64,000 bases of DNA from CAMFLJ01 sp965279255 (GCA_965279255.1 OZ257146.1:1550001-1614000), one strand, 5' to 3'. Counted from the first letter of the stretch, positions 9,547 to 18,517 are shown. A program made the numbers and translations. The notes: a model not told the origin generated them from the sequence alone.

Positions 9547-11925
9547 TCACCCCCCTGAGGGATCTGCCGCTGCGGCATCGACCGTTCCCGCTTCCAGCAA
9601 GGCATCAAAGGCTTTTTCGTCCATCCCGAGCAGTTCATGACAGATCTGCTCCGTGTGTTGCGAAAGCGCAGGAGCGGGCCGGCAGTCGGGTGACCCCATC
9701 CGGGTGCCGGTGAAGGCCGGGCCCTCGAGCAGGATCGGGCCGCTGCCGGGCTGATCGACCGCAACGGCGTAGCCCCGGCCGGCGAACGCCGGATGCTCGA
9801 CCTGGAGTCGAGGGTGAAGGGCCACGCCGGCGGCCACCCCGGCGGCCTGGAGGGCGTCCTCGACCTGGGCGGCGTCGCGCTCGGACAACCAGGCCGCGAC
9901 CGCAGCCTCGATCTCGGCCCTGCCGGCCAGCCGACCGGCCTCGGCGCGCCACGCCGGGTCGTCGGGCACCGCTCCCCCGGCGACGCCGACCAGCGCCGCC
10001 CAGGCCGCGTCGTCGGTGACGCACACCGACAGCCAGCTCTCCGAGCCGCCGTCGTCGGCGCAGCGGAACAGGCCCCAGGGTGCGTGCCCGGCGTCGGTGT
10101 TGCCGGTGGGCACGGCGGCGCCGGGCCGGAGGCTCTCGGCCGCCAGCAGGTCGGCGAGGAGGAAGGCCACCGCCTCGAACTGGGCGAGGTCGACGCGCAC
10201 GCCGGTGCCCGTGCGGTGCATCGCCCGCACCCCGGACAGCGCGGCCAGGGCGACCATGCGCCCGGCGAGGTGGTCGGGGTGGATCGTCATGACGCCACGG
10301 GGTGCGTCGGGGCCGTGGGCCCACAGCCACGTGAGGCCCCCGACCGCCCGGGCGCTCGGGCCGTAGCCCTTGCGGGTCGCCCAGGGGCCACGGTCGCCGT
10401 AGAGCTGGGTGCCGACCATGACGAGGCGGGGGTTGGCGGCGTGCAGGACGTCCCACCCGAAGCCGAGGCGGTCGATGACCCCGGTGGCGTTGTTCTCGAC
10501 CACGATGTCGACCGACGGCAGCAGGGACTGGACCAGGTCGCGGCCCGCCTCGGTCGTGAGGTCGGCGCCGAAGGCGAGCTTGCCCCGGGCGACCGTCGAG
10601 AACGCGGGGTTCATCTCGCCGCCCATGACCATCCGCTGGAAGTCGGGACGGCGGCGGCTCTCGACCTTGATGACCTCGGCGCCCCACTCGGCCAGCACCC
10701 GTCCGGCCTCCGGCGCGGCGACGCCGTTGCCGAACTCGAGGACGCGCAGCCCGGCGAGGGGCCGGGCGTCGGGCGCGGTGGCCGGGGCCGACGGAGCCGG
10801 CCGGGCGGGCCAGGCCGGAGCGGCCCCCGCGGCGGCCAGCCCCCGGAACGGCACGCGCTGCCCGTCGACGCCGTAGAGGCCGGCGAAGACCTTGCCGGTG
10901 CTCCCGGCGAGGTCGACGTCGGTGAAGGTGCCGCGGGCAATGACGTGCTCGCCGCTCAGCACCTCGGCGGGGGTGAGCACGGGCGTGACGCGCACGCCGG
11001 CGGCGTCGGCCTCGGCGGTGACCTGCTCGCGCGTGCGGCCGGCGAACATCTCGGGGAGGCGGGCCATGATCTCGCCGCGCTCGGCCTCTCCGAGCATCGC
11101 CTGCTCCCAGGCCGGGCCGGTCCACTCCGGCGGAGAGCCCATCCAGACGATGAGGCTCTTCCACTCGATCGGGGACATCGGGAGCACGATGCGGGCAAGG
11201 CCGTCGCTGCACGGGAACAGGGGGTAGAGCCCGCCACCGGCTCGCACCTGGTCGAAGTGCAGGAGGCTCCAGATCGGCAGGGACATCTCGGTGCACTGGG
11301 CGAGGGCGAGGATCGACGCCACGTCGACGACCTGGCCGACGCCGTCGGCGGCCGCCTGGTGCAGGGCGATCACGCCGGCCATCGCCGCGGTGACGGCGCC
11401 GACGTCCTCGCAGTAGCTGCCCGGAGCGGAGACCGGCGGCAGCTCGGGCACGCCGGAGCGGTAGACGACGCCGGCGAGGCTCTGGGCCACCAGCTCGGTG
11501 GCGGCGCGGCCGGCCGCAGGCCCTTCGAGGCCGTAGGGCGTGACCGAGACGACCACGAGGTGCGGATGGCGCGCCGCGATGCCCGGGGCCGAGGCGTCGG
11601 CCAGGTCGGCTCCCCAGCCGTCGGCGGCCACCAGGGCCAGCTCGGCGCCGGCCAGCAGACCGTCGAGGGTGGCGAGGTCGGGCGCGCTCGCCGGGTCGAG
11701 GGTGACCACGAGCTTGCCGACGTTGCGCACGGCGTGGTGCAGGCCGGTGCCGTCGGCCGCGAGCGGCGCACGGGTGCGGCCCGCGCCACCCCCCGGCTCC
11801 TCGATGCGCACGACCTCGGCACCGAGGTCGGCGAGCACTCGGCCGGCCAGGGCCCCGTACCCGTCGGTGAGGTCGACCACCCGGAGATCGCCGAGGAGCG
11901 CGGCCGGTCCGACGTCGTTGCCCAT
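9547..11925 (-). CDS. Tandem (fused) CaiB/BaiF family III CoA-transferase
   Basis: A 792-residue protein made of two complete-looking family III CoA-transferase modules, about residues 1-370 and 395-790, joined by an Ala/Pro linker. Both begin with the characteristic Rossmann entry (LRVVDLTDGYG...LGAEVVRIE and LRVLEFGNGVAAPEAGRV...GAEVIKVE). Single-module enzymes are about 400 residues and form interlocked dimers, so this may be a covalently linked dimer. Family members move CoA between carboxylic acids. The ATG at 11925 has a GGGGG ribosome site 5 bases upstream and is preferred over the longer frame. It diverges from the SCO6745-family gene. Confidence 0.88.
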   Translation of the reverse strand: MGNDVGPAALLGDLRVVDLTDGYGALAGRVLADLGAEVVRIEEPGGGAGRTRAPLAADGTGLHHAVRNVGKLVVTLDPASAPDLATLDGLLAGAELALVAADGWGADLADASAPGIAARHPHLVVVSVTPYGLEGPAAGRAATELVAQSLAGVVYRSGVPELPPVSAPGSYCEDVGAVTAAMAGVIALHQAAADGVGQVVDVASILALAQCTEMSLPIWSLLHFDQVRAGGGLYPLFPCSDGLARIVLPMSPIEWKSLIVWMGSPPEWTGPAWEQAMLGEAERGEIMARLPEMFAGRTREQVTAEADAAGVRVTPVLTPAEVLSGEHVIARGTFTDVDLAGSTGKVFAGLYGVDGQRVPFRGLAAAGAAPAWPARPAPSAPATAPDARPLAGLRVLEFGNGVAAPEAGRVLAEWGAEVIKVESRRRPDFQRMVMGGEMNPAFSTVARGKLAFGADLTTEAGRDLVQSLLPSVDIVVENNATGVIDRLGFGWDVLHAANPRLVMVGTQLYGDRGPWATRKGYGPSARAVGGLTWLWAHGPDAPRGVMTIHPDHLAGRMVALAALSGVRAMHRTGTGVRVDLAQFEAVAFLLADLLAAESLRPGAAVPTGNTDAGHAPWGLFRCADDGGSESWLSVCVTDDAAWAALVGVAGGAVPDDPAWRAEAGRLAGRAEIEAAVAAWLSERDAAQVEDALQAAGVAAGVALHPRLQVEHPAFAGRGYAVAVDQPGSGPILLEGPAFTGTRMGSPDCRPAPALSQHTEQICHELLGMDEKAFDALLEAGTVDAAAADPSGG

Positions 11926-11986
11926 GTCATCCCCCAGATCACGGCGCGGGAGCCCCTCCCGCAGGGCGCCGACGATAGCGGTGGGC

Positions 11987-11994
11987 GGTACGGT
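11987..11994 (+). promoter_or_regulatory. Candidate -10 box GGTACGGT
   Basis: A TACGGT hexamer preceded by GG, in the divergent gap and about 60 bases upstream of the SCO6745-family gene. It is one of a recurring GGTACnnT set in this window. Confidence 0.4.
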
Positions 11995-12053
11995 CGGCGC
12001 CGGCACGGTCGAGCCCGCACGGCGCGGGTGGGGGCGGCCACGGGAGGAGCGGC

Positions 12054-12935
12054 ATGGCGAGCGAGGTCGACTGGACGACGGTGGCCCGGCGCAACTCCCG
12101 ATCGGCGCAGACCACCGTGGGCTGGATCTTCTGGGATCCGGGCGCCGTCGCCCGCTACGGCGAGCTCGGCCTCCCCGGCCCGCTCGGCTACATCGCCGCC
12201 CGCGCCACGCCGCTCCTGGCCGCCGGGCCAGAGGCCGTCATCGCCGCCTTCGGCTCCATCAGCCCGGGGGCGATCCGCTGGGCCTACGCGCTGCTCGACG
12301 AGCACGGCACCGATCCGCTCGACGTGTGGCGGGCCCGCGACGCCGCCGTCGTGGAGGGCCTGCACGAGCACGCTCCGGCGGCGGTGCCGGCGCTGGAGGA
12401 GCTCGGCCCCGAGCTGTGGGCGGTCGTCGACCGGCTGCCGACGGTGGGCCGGGTGTTCTTCGGGGCCCACCTCGCCATGGACCGTCCCGACGACCCACTG
12501 CTGTCGGGCTGGCACGCGGTCAACTGCCTGCGGGAGTGGCGGGGCGACACGCACTGGGCCCTGGTCGTGGCCGCCGGCCTCTCCGGGGTCGAGGCCTCGT
12601 GCCTCCACAACGCCTGGCTGGGCTACGAGCCCGACTGGCTCCCGACCTCGCGGGGCAGCAACCCGGACGAGATCGCCGAGGGGTGGGCCGGGCTGGAGGC
12701 CAAGGGCCTGGCCCGCGACCGCACCGCCACCGAAGAGGGCCTCGCCCTGCGGCAACGCCTCGAGGACGACACCGACGCGGCCACCGTGCTGCCGTGGCAG
12801 CTGCTGGGCGAGGAGAGCTCGCTCGCGTTCGCCGAGCGGCTCGAGCCGCCCTGCGAGCTGCTCCTGCAACGGGTCGACGTCACGGCCGGCCCGAACTACC
12901 AGCCGGCGTCGCGGGTGCGCGCCCGCCGGGACTGA
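12054..12935 (+). CDS. SCO6745-family protein (SalK-like), function unknown
   Basis: A 293-residue soluble protein resembling the actinobacterial SCO6745/SalK group, seen in the helical N-terminal half and the stretch LLSGWHAVNCLREWRGD followed by GLSGVEASCLH. The family is sometimes labelled as helix-turn-helix or MarR-like, but no DNA-binding function has been shown as far as I know. The ATG has a strong GGAGGAG ribosome site. It ends 40 bases before the convergent DUF1697 gene. Confidence 0.65.
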   Translation: MASEVDWTTVARRNSRSAQTTVGWIFWDPGAVARYGELGLPGPLGYIAARATPLLAAGPEAVIAAFGSISPGAIRWAYALLDEHGTDPLDVWRARDAAVVEGLHEHAPAAVPALEELGPELWAVVDRLPTVGRVFFGAHLAMDRPDDPLLSGWHAVNCLREWRGDTHWALVVAAGLSGVEASCLHNAWLGYEPDWLPTSRGSNPDEIAEGWAGLEAKGLARDRTATEEGLALRQRLEDDTDAATVLPWQLLGEESSLAFAERLEPPCELLLQRVDVTAGPNYQPASRVRARRD

Positions 12936-12947
12936 GCCCGGCGCTGG

Positions 12948-12975
12948 GCGGCGCCAGCGGCGCGAGCGGCGCCGC
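12948..12975. terminator. Possible bidirectional terminator
   Basis: An 8-bp perfect stem (GCGGCGCC / GGCGCCGC) with a 12-base loop fills most of the 40-base gap between convergent genes. Confidence 0.4.
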
Positions 12976-13506
12976 TCAGGCCTCGCCGGTCGCCATCTCG
13001 ATCAGGGTGGTGACCGTCCGCCAGTTGCGGGTGGTCCCTCCGGGGGCCAGCCTGCGGTCGAGGTCGGCCGCCAGCTTGCTGCGACCGAGGCCGTTCGGCA
13101 GGAACAGGTGGAGCTCTCCGCCGAGCGCGACCGCGGTGTCCGGTGCGTAGGCCGAGAGGTCGCCCGGGTCCGGCGCCGCGCCGGGGAAGAACGTGAGGTG
13201 CACCGTGCCGGTGTCCTCACCGCGGGCCACGAACGGGTCGGCGTCACGGGCCGCCACCAGCTCGGCCGCGGTGCGGACCACCACCGTCGTGGTGACGTCG
13301 CTGCCCGCGGCGACGGCGTCGGCCAGGGCCGTGGCCACCGTGGCGGTCGACCGGGCCCGGGTGCGGAACACGACGTTGCCGCTCTGGATGTAGGTGCGCA
13401 CGTCGGTGTGGCCGAGGCCCTCGACGATCGCCCGCAGGTCGGCCATCGGGAGCTTGCCCTTCCCGCCCACGTTGATGCCTCTGAGCAACGCCACCATGAC
13501 CGCCAT
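12976..13506 (-). CDS. DUF1697 family protein
   Basis: A 176-residue protein with the family signature near the N-terminus, VALLRGINVGGKGKLPM, followed by a TYIQSGNVVF strand. DUF1697 proteins are small alpha/beta proteins without an assigned reaction. The ATG at 13506 gives the usual MxxxVALLRGIN opening; the ATG at 13497 would be three residues shorter. The gene diverges from the 2OG/Fe(II) oxygenase. Confidence 0.8.
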   Translation of the reverse strand: MAVMVALLRGINVGGKGKLPMADLRAIVEGLGHTDVRTYIQSGNVVFRTRARSTATVATALADAVAAGSDVTTTVVVRTAAELVAARDADPFVARGEDTGTVHLTFFPGAAPDPGDLSAYAPDTAVALGGELHLFLPNGLGRSKLAADLDRRLAPGGTTRNWRTVTTLIEMATGEA

Positions 13507-13594
13507 GGCGCGAGTCTGCCGCCACCGCCCCGAAGGATCGATCCATAGGCGCACCTACGATGGCCGGCATCCCCGAGCCCCGAGAGGCGGCCCC

Positions 13595-14551
13595 GTGCCC
13601 GACCCCCGACCGAGCAGCGTGCCCGTGGCCGACGTGGCCACCGTCGACCTGCGGGATCTCGCCTCCGGTGACGCCGCCGCCCACAGCCGGTTCGTCGCCA
13701 CTCTCGGGCGCAGCCTCCTCGAGACCGGCTTCGTGAAGGTCGCCGGCCACGCCGTCGACCCCGATCGCCTCAGCGCCGCCTACCGGTCGGCGGCCGACGT
13801 GTTCGCCCTCCCCGACGACGTGAAGGCGCGCTACGTGCACCCCGAGCTCCACGGCGCTCGAGGCCTGGTGCCGTTCGGCCGGGAGAAGGCCAAAGACGCC
13901 ACCGTCGCCGACCTCAAGGAGTTCTGGCACGTCGGGCCGAGCGGTGGCGACGGCCCGGGGAACGTGTGGCCCGCCGAGGTGCCCTCGTTCGAGGCGGAGA
14001 TGACGGCCCTGCACGCGTCCATGGAGGCGACGGCGGAGCTGCTGCTCGAGGCGGTCGCCGAGCACCTCGGCCTCCCCCGCCGCCACCTGGCCGACCTGGT
14101 GGTGGGCGCCGACTCGATCCTGCGGGTGCTCCACTACCCGCCGGTGGGCGGGGACGCCCCGCCCGGGGCCGTGCGGGCCGCCGCCCACGAGGACATCAAC
14201 TTCATCACCCTGCTCCCCGCCGCGACCGACGACGGCCTGCAGCTGCGCGACCGCGACGGCCGCTGGTGCCGGGTCGACGGCGATGAGGGCGAGCTCGTGG
14301 TCGACAGCGGCGACCAGCTGAGCCGGTACCTGAACGGTCGGGTCCCGGCGACGACCCATCGGGTCGTGAACCCCGACGACGGCTCGCTCGACCGCTACTC
14401 GATGCCGTTCTTCTGCCAACCCCGCCCTGAGGTGGTGCTGAGGCCCCCGTCGGAGCTGCTCGGGCCGGGCGAGGTCGTGCCCGAGCCCATCACCGCCGGT
14501 GAGTTCCACGCCCAGCGCATGGAGGAGATCCGCTCGCGGGCGACGTCCTGA
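13595..14551 (+). CDS. 2-oxoglutarate/Fe(II)-dependent oxygenase, isopenicillin-N-synthase-like
   Basis: A 318-residue non-haem iron oxygenase. It has a DIOX_N-like N-terminal part (LLETGFVKVAGHAVD) and a C-terminal jelly-roll with iron ligands in AAHEDINF (His and Asp near residues 198-200) and TTHRVV (His near 254), plus the 2OG-anchoring arginine in DRYSMPFF. Members hydroxylate, desaturate or cyclise small metabolites. The frame is open further upstream, but the GTG at 13595, with GAGAGG upstream and a TACGAT hexamer at 13556, is the best start. No biosynthetic partners lie alongside, so the substrate is unknown. Confidence 0.85.
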   Translation: MPDPRPSSVPVADVATVDLRDLASGDAAAHSRFVATLGRSLLETGFVKVAGHAVDPDRLSAAYRSAADVFALPDDVKARYVHPELHGARGLVPFGREKAKDATVADLKEFWHVGPSGGDGPGNVWPAEVPSFEAEMTALHASMEATAELLLEAVAEHLGLPRRHLADLVVGADSILRVLHYPPVGGDAPPGAVRAAAHEDINFITLLPAATDDGLQLRDRDGRWCRVDGDEGELVVDSGDQLSRYLNGRVPATTHRVVNPDDGSLDRYSMPFFCQPRPEVVLRPPSELLGPGEVVPEPITAGEFHAQRMEEIRSRATS

Positions 14552-14565
14552 TCCCGTGCGGGCCG

Positions 14566-14596
14566 AACCCTCACCCTCGATCAGCGGTGGAGGGTT
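14566..14596 (+). terminator. Terminator-like hairpin after the 2OG oxygenase
   Basis: AACCCTCACC pairs with GGT-G-GAGGGTT (10 bp with one bulged G, 10-base loop), 15 bases after the oxygenase stop codon. It separates that gene from the peroxide-defence module. Confidence 0.5.
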
Positions 14597-14646
14597 CCAG
14601 GGCGGGGTGCCCTGACCTGGGGGGATTGACGGGGCCTATCCGAGGC

Positions 14647-14661
14647 ATCGGGACAAGCGAT
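14647..14661 (+). promoter_or_regulatory. Candidate OxyR (LysR-type) binding site upstream of ahpC
   Basis: The sequence matches ATC-N9-GAT, the LysR-type T-N11-A core described for mycobacterial OxyR sites (established knowledge). It sits about 92 bases before the ahpC start and about 35 bases before a TATACCCT -10-like element at 14693-14700, the spacing expected for an activator site. A second imperfect dyad, CGATCGAC...ATCAATCG, overlaps it on the right. Confidence 0.4.
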
Positions 14662-14738
14662 CGACAGGATCAATCGAAGTGGGCGTGAGCCATATACCCT
14701 CACTTCCACGTCCCCCTACCACGGAGGTTGCCAGCCAC

Positions 14739-15302
14739 ATGGCACTCATCAACAGCGAGATCAAGCCCTTCAGCGCCACCGCCTACAAGAGCGGCGAGTT
14801 CGTCGACGTCTCCGACGCCGACATCAAGGGCAAGTGGGCGATCTTCTTCTTCTACCCCGCCGACTTCACCTTCGTCTGCCCCACCGAGCTCGGCGACCTC
14901 GCCGACTCCTACGAGGACCTCAAGGCCCTGGGCGTCGAGGTCTTCTCGGTCTCGACCGACACGCACTTCTCCCACAAGGCGTGGCACGACACGTCCGACA
15001 CGATCGGCAAGATCGACTACTACATGATCGGCGACCCCACGACGCAGATCTCCCAGAACTTCGACGTGCTCCGTGAGGGCCAGGGCCTCGCCGACCGCGG
15101 CACCTTCGTGATCGACCCCGACGGCGTCATCCAGGTCATGGAGATCACCGCCGAGGGCATCGGCCGCAACGCCGCCGAGCTCGTCCGCAAGGTCAAGGCC
15201 GCCCAGTACGTCCGGAGCCACCCGGGCGAGGTCTGCCCGGCCAAGTGGGAAGAGGGCGACAACACCCTCACCCCGGGTCTCGACCTCGTCGGCAAGATCT
15301 GA
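14739..15302 (+). CDS. ahpC: Alkyl hydroperoxide reductase peroxiredoxin subunit AhpC
   Basis: A 187-residue typical two-cysteine peroxiredoxin that reduces H2O2, organic peroxides and peroxynitrite. The peroxidatic Cys47 lies in FVCPTE and the resolving Cys166 in EVCPAKW; length and both positions match the enteric AhpC. The strong likeness extends to the C-terminal PGLDLVGKI ending, including the YF/GGLG-region features that make enteric AhpC sensitive to over-oxidation. The ATG at 14739 has GGAGG about 11 bases upstream. It is followed by ahpF and oxyR on the same strand; actinobacteria more often pair AhpC with AhpD, so this arrangement is notable. Confidence 0.96.
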   Translation: MALINSEIKPFSATAYKSGEFVDVSDADIKGKWAIFFFYPADFTFVCPTELGDLADSYEDLKALGVEVFSVSTDTHFSHKAWHDTSDTIGKIDYYMIGDPTTQISQNFDVLREGQGLADRGTFVIDPDGVIQVMEITAEGIGRNAAELVRKVKAAQYVRSHPGEVCPAKWEEGDNTLTPGLDLVGKI

Positions 15303-15420
15303 TCCACCCCGTCGTCTCGTCGGTTCGATCGGTGACCCCCGTGGTCACCGGTCGAGCCGTCGGCGACCGCGCCGCCCTGTCCGTCCGCCCTCCCCCCGAA
15401 CGCCCCCGACGGAGCCCCTC

Positions 15421-17001
15421 ATGCCCATGCTCGACGCCACCCTCACCACCCAGCTGAAGAGCCACTTCGAGCGGATCACCCGGCCGGTCGAGCTGGTGTC
15501 GTCCCTCGACGACGGGTCCAAGTCCGAGCAGCTCCGTGAGCTCCTCGACGAGATCGCGGCCCTCTCCGAGCACATCACGGTGCGCCGCGCCGACGACACC
15601 GAGCGGCGGCCCTCCTTCCGCATCGAGCGGGTCGGCACCGACGTGGCCGTCGAGTTCGCCGGCATCCCCCTCGGGCACGAGCTCACCTCCCTGGTGCTGG
15701 CCCTGCTCCAGGTGGGCGGCCACCCCTCCACTGCGTCGGCGGAGCTGATCGCCCGCATCGAGGAGCTCGAGGGCACCCACCACTTCGAGACCTACTTCTC
15801 GCTGACCTGCCAGAACTGCCCCGACGTGGTGCAGGCACTGAACCTGATCAGCATCCTCAACCCCAACATCACCCACACCGCCATCGACGGCTCCTCGTTC
15901 CAGGACGAGGTCGACGCCCGCCAGGTGATGGCCGTCCCCACCGTGTTCCTCGACGGCGAGGTGTGGGAGTCCGGGCGCATGAGTCTGGAGCAGATCGTCG
16001 GGAAGCTCGACGAGGGCGCCGCCGAGCGCGACGCCGCCGCCATCGCCGACAAGGAGCCCTTCGAGGTCCTCGTGGTCGGTGGGGGCCCCGCCGGCGCCGC
16101 CGCCGCCATCTACGCCGCCCGCAAGGGCATCCGCACCGGCGTCGCCGCCGAGCGCTTCGGCGGCCAGGTGCTCGACACCATGGCCATCGAGAACTTCATC
16201 TCCGTGCCCTACACCGAGGGGCCCAAGCTGGCCGCCTCCCTCGAGCAGCACGTGAAGGAGTACGAGGTCGACGTCATGAACCTACAGCGGGGCACGCGCC
16301 TCGTGGCGGCCGACGACGACGGCTTCGTCACCGTCGAGCTGGCCAACGGCGCCTCGCTGCGGTCGCGCACCGTGATCCTCTCCACCGGGGCTCGCTGGCG
16401 GTCGATGAACGTGCCGGGCGAGGACGACTACCGCAACAAGGGCGTCACCTACTGCCCGCACTGCGACGGGCCGCTCTTCAAGGGCAAGCGCGTCGCCGTC
16501 ATCGGCGGCGGCAACTCCGGGGTCGAGGCCGCCATCGACCTCGCCGGCGTCGTCGACCACGTCACCCTGCTCGAGTTCGACCCCGCCCTGCGGGCCGACG
16601 ACGTCCTCCAGCGCAAGCTGCACAGCCTGCCCAACGTCACCGTGATCACCAGCGCCCTCACCACCGAGGTGGTGGGCGACGGCGCCCGGGTCACCGGCCT
16701 CACCTACGAGGACCGCACCACCGGCGAGGTCCACCAGGTGCACCTCGAGGGCATCTTCGTGCAGATCGGCCTGCTGCCGAACACCGAGTGGCTCAAGGGC
16801 GCCCTCGAGCTGTCGCCCCGCGGTGAGGTCGTCATCGACGATCGCGGCCAGACCTCGCTGCCGGGCGTGTTCGCCGCCGGCGACTGCACGACCGTGCCGT
16901 ACAAGCAGATCGTGATCGCCCTCGGCGCCGGTGCCACCGCCGGGCTGAGCGCCTTCGACCATCTCATCCGCACCAGCGCCCCGGAAGGGGCCGTGGCCTA
17001 G
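15421..17001 (+). CDS. ahpF: Alkyl hydroperoxide reductase flavoprotein subunit AhpF
   Basis: A 526-residue NADH-dependent disulfide reductase that recharges AhpC. The N-terminal tandem thioredoxin-like region carries CQNCP (Cys130/Cys133), and the thioredoxin-reductase-like part carries CPHCDG (Cys345/Cys348), the same arrangement as the enteric enzyme. FAD-binding GGGPAGAAAA follows the linker at about residue 220 and the NADH site GGGNSGVEAA lies near residue 362. It begins 118 bases after ahpC and is probably in the same transcription unit. Confidence 0.96.
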   Translation: MPMLDATLTTQLKSHFERITRPVELVSSLDDGSKSEQLRELLDEIAALSEHITVRRADDTERRPSFRIERVGTDVAVEFAGIPLGHELTSLVLALLQVGGHPSTASAELIARIEELEGTHHFETYFSLTCQNCPDVVQALNLISILNPNITHTAIDGSSFQDEVDARQVMAVPTVFLDGEVWESGRMSLEQIVGKLDEGAAERDAAAIADKEPFEVLVVGGGPAGAAAAIYAARKGIRTGVAAERFGGQVLDTMAIENFISVPYTEGPKLAASLEQHVKEYEVDVMNLQRGTRLVAADDDGFVTVELANGASLRSRTVILSTGARWRSMNVPGEDDYRNKGVTYCPHCDGPLFKGKRVAVIGGGNSGVEAAIDLAGVVDHVTLLEFDPALRADDVLQRKLHSLPNVTVITSALTTEVVGDGARVTGLTYEDRTTGEVHQVHLEGIFVQIGLLPNTEWLKGALELSPRGEVVIDDRGQTSLPGVFAAGDCTTVPYKQIVIALGAGATAGLSAFDHLIRTSAPEGAVA

Positions 17002-17078
17002 GCTCGGCGCCTGGCGCTCATCGGCGACTGCACGCCCGTGGGGAGGGCGAGTCGGCCACCGGCCACCGGAGGTCATCA

Positions 17079-17996
17079 ATGAACCTGCGCGACCTGCGCT
17101 ACCTCGTGGCGGTGGCCGACCACCGGCACTTCGGCCGCGCCGCCGAGGCCTGCTTCGTGAGCCAGCCCACGCTGTCGACCCAGATCAAGAAGCTCGAGCG
17201 CGAGCTGGGCGTCGAGCTCATCGAGCGCAACCCCGGGCACATCGTGCTGAGCCAGGCGGGCGAGCAGGTCGTCGAGCGGGCACGGATCCTGCTCGGCGAG
17301 GCCGACGACATCGTCGACATCGCCCGCCGAGCCAAGGACCCGGAGTCCGGGAGCCTGCGCCTGGGGCTGTTCCCCACCCTCGCTCCGTACCTGCTCCCCC
17401 ACGTCGTCCCCCATCTGCACGCCCGGTTCCCCAAGCTCGAGCTGCTGTTGGTGGAGGAGAAGACCGAGGTCGTCCACCAGCGCCTGCGCGACGGCCGGCT
17501 CGACATCGGGGTGCTGGCCCTGCCGATCAACGACGACCAGCTGCACGCCGAGCCGTTGTTCTCCGAGGACTTCGTGCTGGCGGTGCCCCGCGACCATCCC
17601 CTCGCCCGCCGGCCCGGGCCGGTCGACCCGTCGGTGCTCGCCGGCGAGAACGTGCTGCTGCTCGAGGAGGGCCACTGCCTCCGGGACCAGGCCCTGGCCG
17701 TGTGCCGCCTCGCCGGGGCGGCCGAGCGCACCGGCTTCCGGGCGACGAGCCTCGAGACGCTGCGCCAGATGGTGGCCGCCGGCGTGGGCATCACCCTGCT
17801 GCCCGAGCTCGCCGTGCGCCCTCCTGTGCCGCCGTCCGACGACATCGTGCTGCTGCGCTTCTCCGAGCCGGTGCCCCGCCGGCAGATCGCCATGTTCTGG
17901 CGCCGCACGTCGGTCTACCGCGACCTGCTGCCCGACCTGGCCGAGGTCGTGCGGGCCGCCGCGCTGCCGCTCGTGGGCACCAGCGCGGCGACCTGA
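17079..17996 (+). CDS. oxyR: Peroxide-sensing LysR-type regulator OxyR
   Basis: A 305-residue LysR-family activator. The N-terminal winged helix-turn-helix (FGRAAEACFVSQPTLSTQIK) is followed by a periplasmic-binding-protein-like sensor domain. The two redox cysteines, Cys200 in EEGHCLRDQA and Cys209, align with Cys199 and Cys208 of E. coli OxyR, whose disulfide switches the protein on. The downstream FRATSLETLRQMVAAG stretch is also OxyR-type. It lies 77 bases after ahpF, with a TAGGCT -10-like hexamer overlapping the ahpF stop codon, so it may have its own promoter and control the ahpCF genes. Confidence 0.94.
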   Translation: MNLRDLRYLVAVADHRHFGRAAEACFVSQPTLSTQIKKLERELGVELIERNPGHIVLSQAGEQVVERARILLGEADDIVDIARRAKDPESGSLRLGLFPTLAPYLLPHVVPHLHARFPKLELLLVEEKTEVVHQRLRDGRLDIGVLALPINDDQLHAEPLFSEDFVLAVPRDHPLARRPGPVDPSVLAGENVLLLEEGHCLRDQALAVCRLAGAAERTGFRATSLETLRQMVAAGVGITLLPELAVRPPVPPSDDIVLLRFSEPVPRRQIAMFWRRTSVYRDLLPDLAEVVRAAALPLVGTSAAT

Positions 17997-18020
17997 CTCG
18001 CGAGCGGACGATCCGGAGCA

Positions 18021-18028
18021 GGTACCGT
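18021..18028 (+). promoter_or_regulatory. -10 box GGTACCGT of a leaderless gene
   Basis: TACCGT ends 6 bases before the ATG at 18035, which places the transcription start at or next to the start codon. No ribosome site is present. Confidence 0.5.
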
Positions 18029-18034
18029 CCGGGC

Positions 18035-18514
18035 ATGGCCAGCAGGCAGACGGATCTCGAGACGGTCGCCGCGCTGGCCCGACCGATCGTGGAGCGGGTG
18101 ATCTGGTGCACCGTCGCCACCGCAGGAGCGGACGGCGTTCCCCGCACGAGGCTCATGCACCCGGTCTGGTGGTGGGACGGCGAGGAGCCTGTCGGGCTCG
18201 TGACCGCCCGACCCACCCCGACGAAGGTCGCCCACCTCGCGGCCACTCCCATGGCGTCGTGCTTCTACTGGGACCCGGCTCACGACACGGTGTCCATCGA
18301 CGTCGGCGCGGAGTGGCTGGCACCGGACGAGCGGGCGGCAGCATGGGAGGCGGTCAGGTCCGTCGCCCCACCGGTGGGCTTCGACCCAGCTCTGATCTGG
18401 CCGGACGGCCCGGCGGCCGCGGACTGCGGCTTCCTGCGCTTCCGGGCGACGCGCATCGTGGTCAGCCCGGCCGGAGGGGAGAGCCTCCGGTGGCGAGCTC
18501 CCGATCCTGGCTGA
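18035..18514 (+). CDS. Pyridoxamine-5'-phosphate-oxidase-fold protein
   Basis: A 159-residue split-barrel flavin-binding-type protein of the PPOX family, with the core strand WCTVATAGADGVPRTRLMHP and the following WWDGEEPVGLVTARPTP. Such actinobacterial proteins may bind FMN, F420 or haem; it is not PdxH itself, since the PLP-pathway residues are not evident. It appears leaderless, with a -10 box 6 bases before the ATG. It ends 3 bases from the convergent yceI-type gene. Confidence 0.75.
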   Translation: MASRQTDLETVAALARPIVERVIWCTVATAGADGVPRTRLMHPVWWWDGEEPVGLVTARPTPTKVAHLAATPMASCFYWDPAHDTVSIDVGAEWLAPDERAAAWEAVRSVAPPVGFDPALIWPDGPAAADCGFLRFRATRIVVSPAGGESLRWRAPDPG

Positions 18515-18517
18515 CGG

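Noticed and set aside
9793..13548. A 1251-codon open frame on the plus strand
   Set aside because: It is antisense to the CoA-transferase and DUF1697 genes, has Gly/Arg/His-rich sequence without domains, and reflects the lack of stop codons in high-GC DNA.
14600..14738. E. coli-type OxyR site (four ATAG elements)
   Set aside because: No spaced ATAG pattern is present; only the shorter ATC-N9-GAT core is found and is reported with low confidence.
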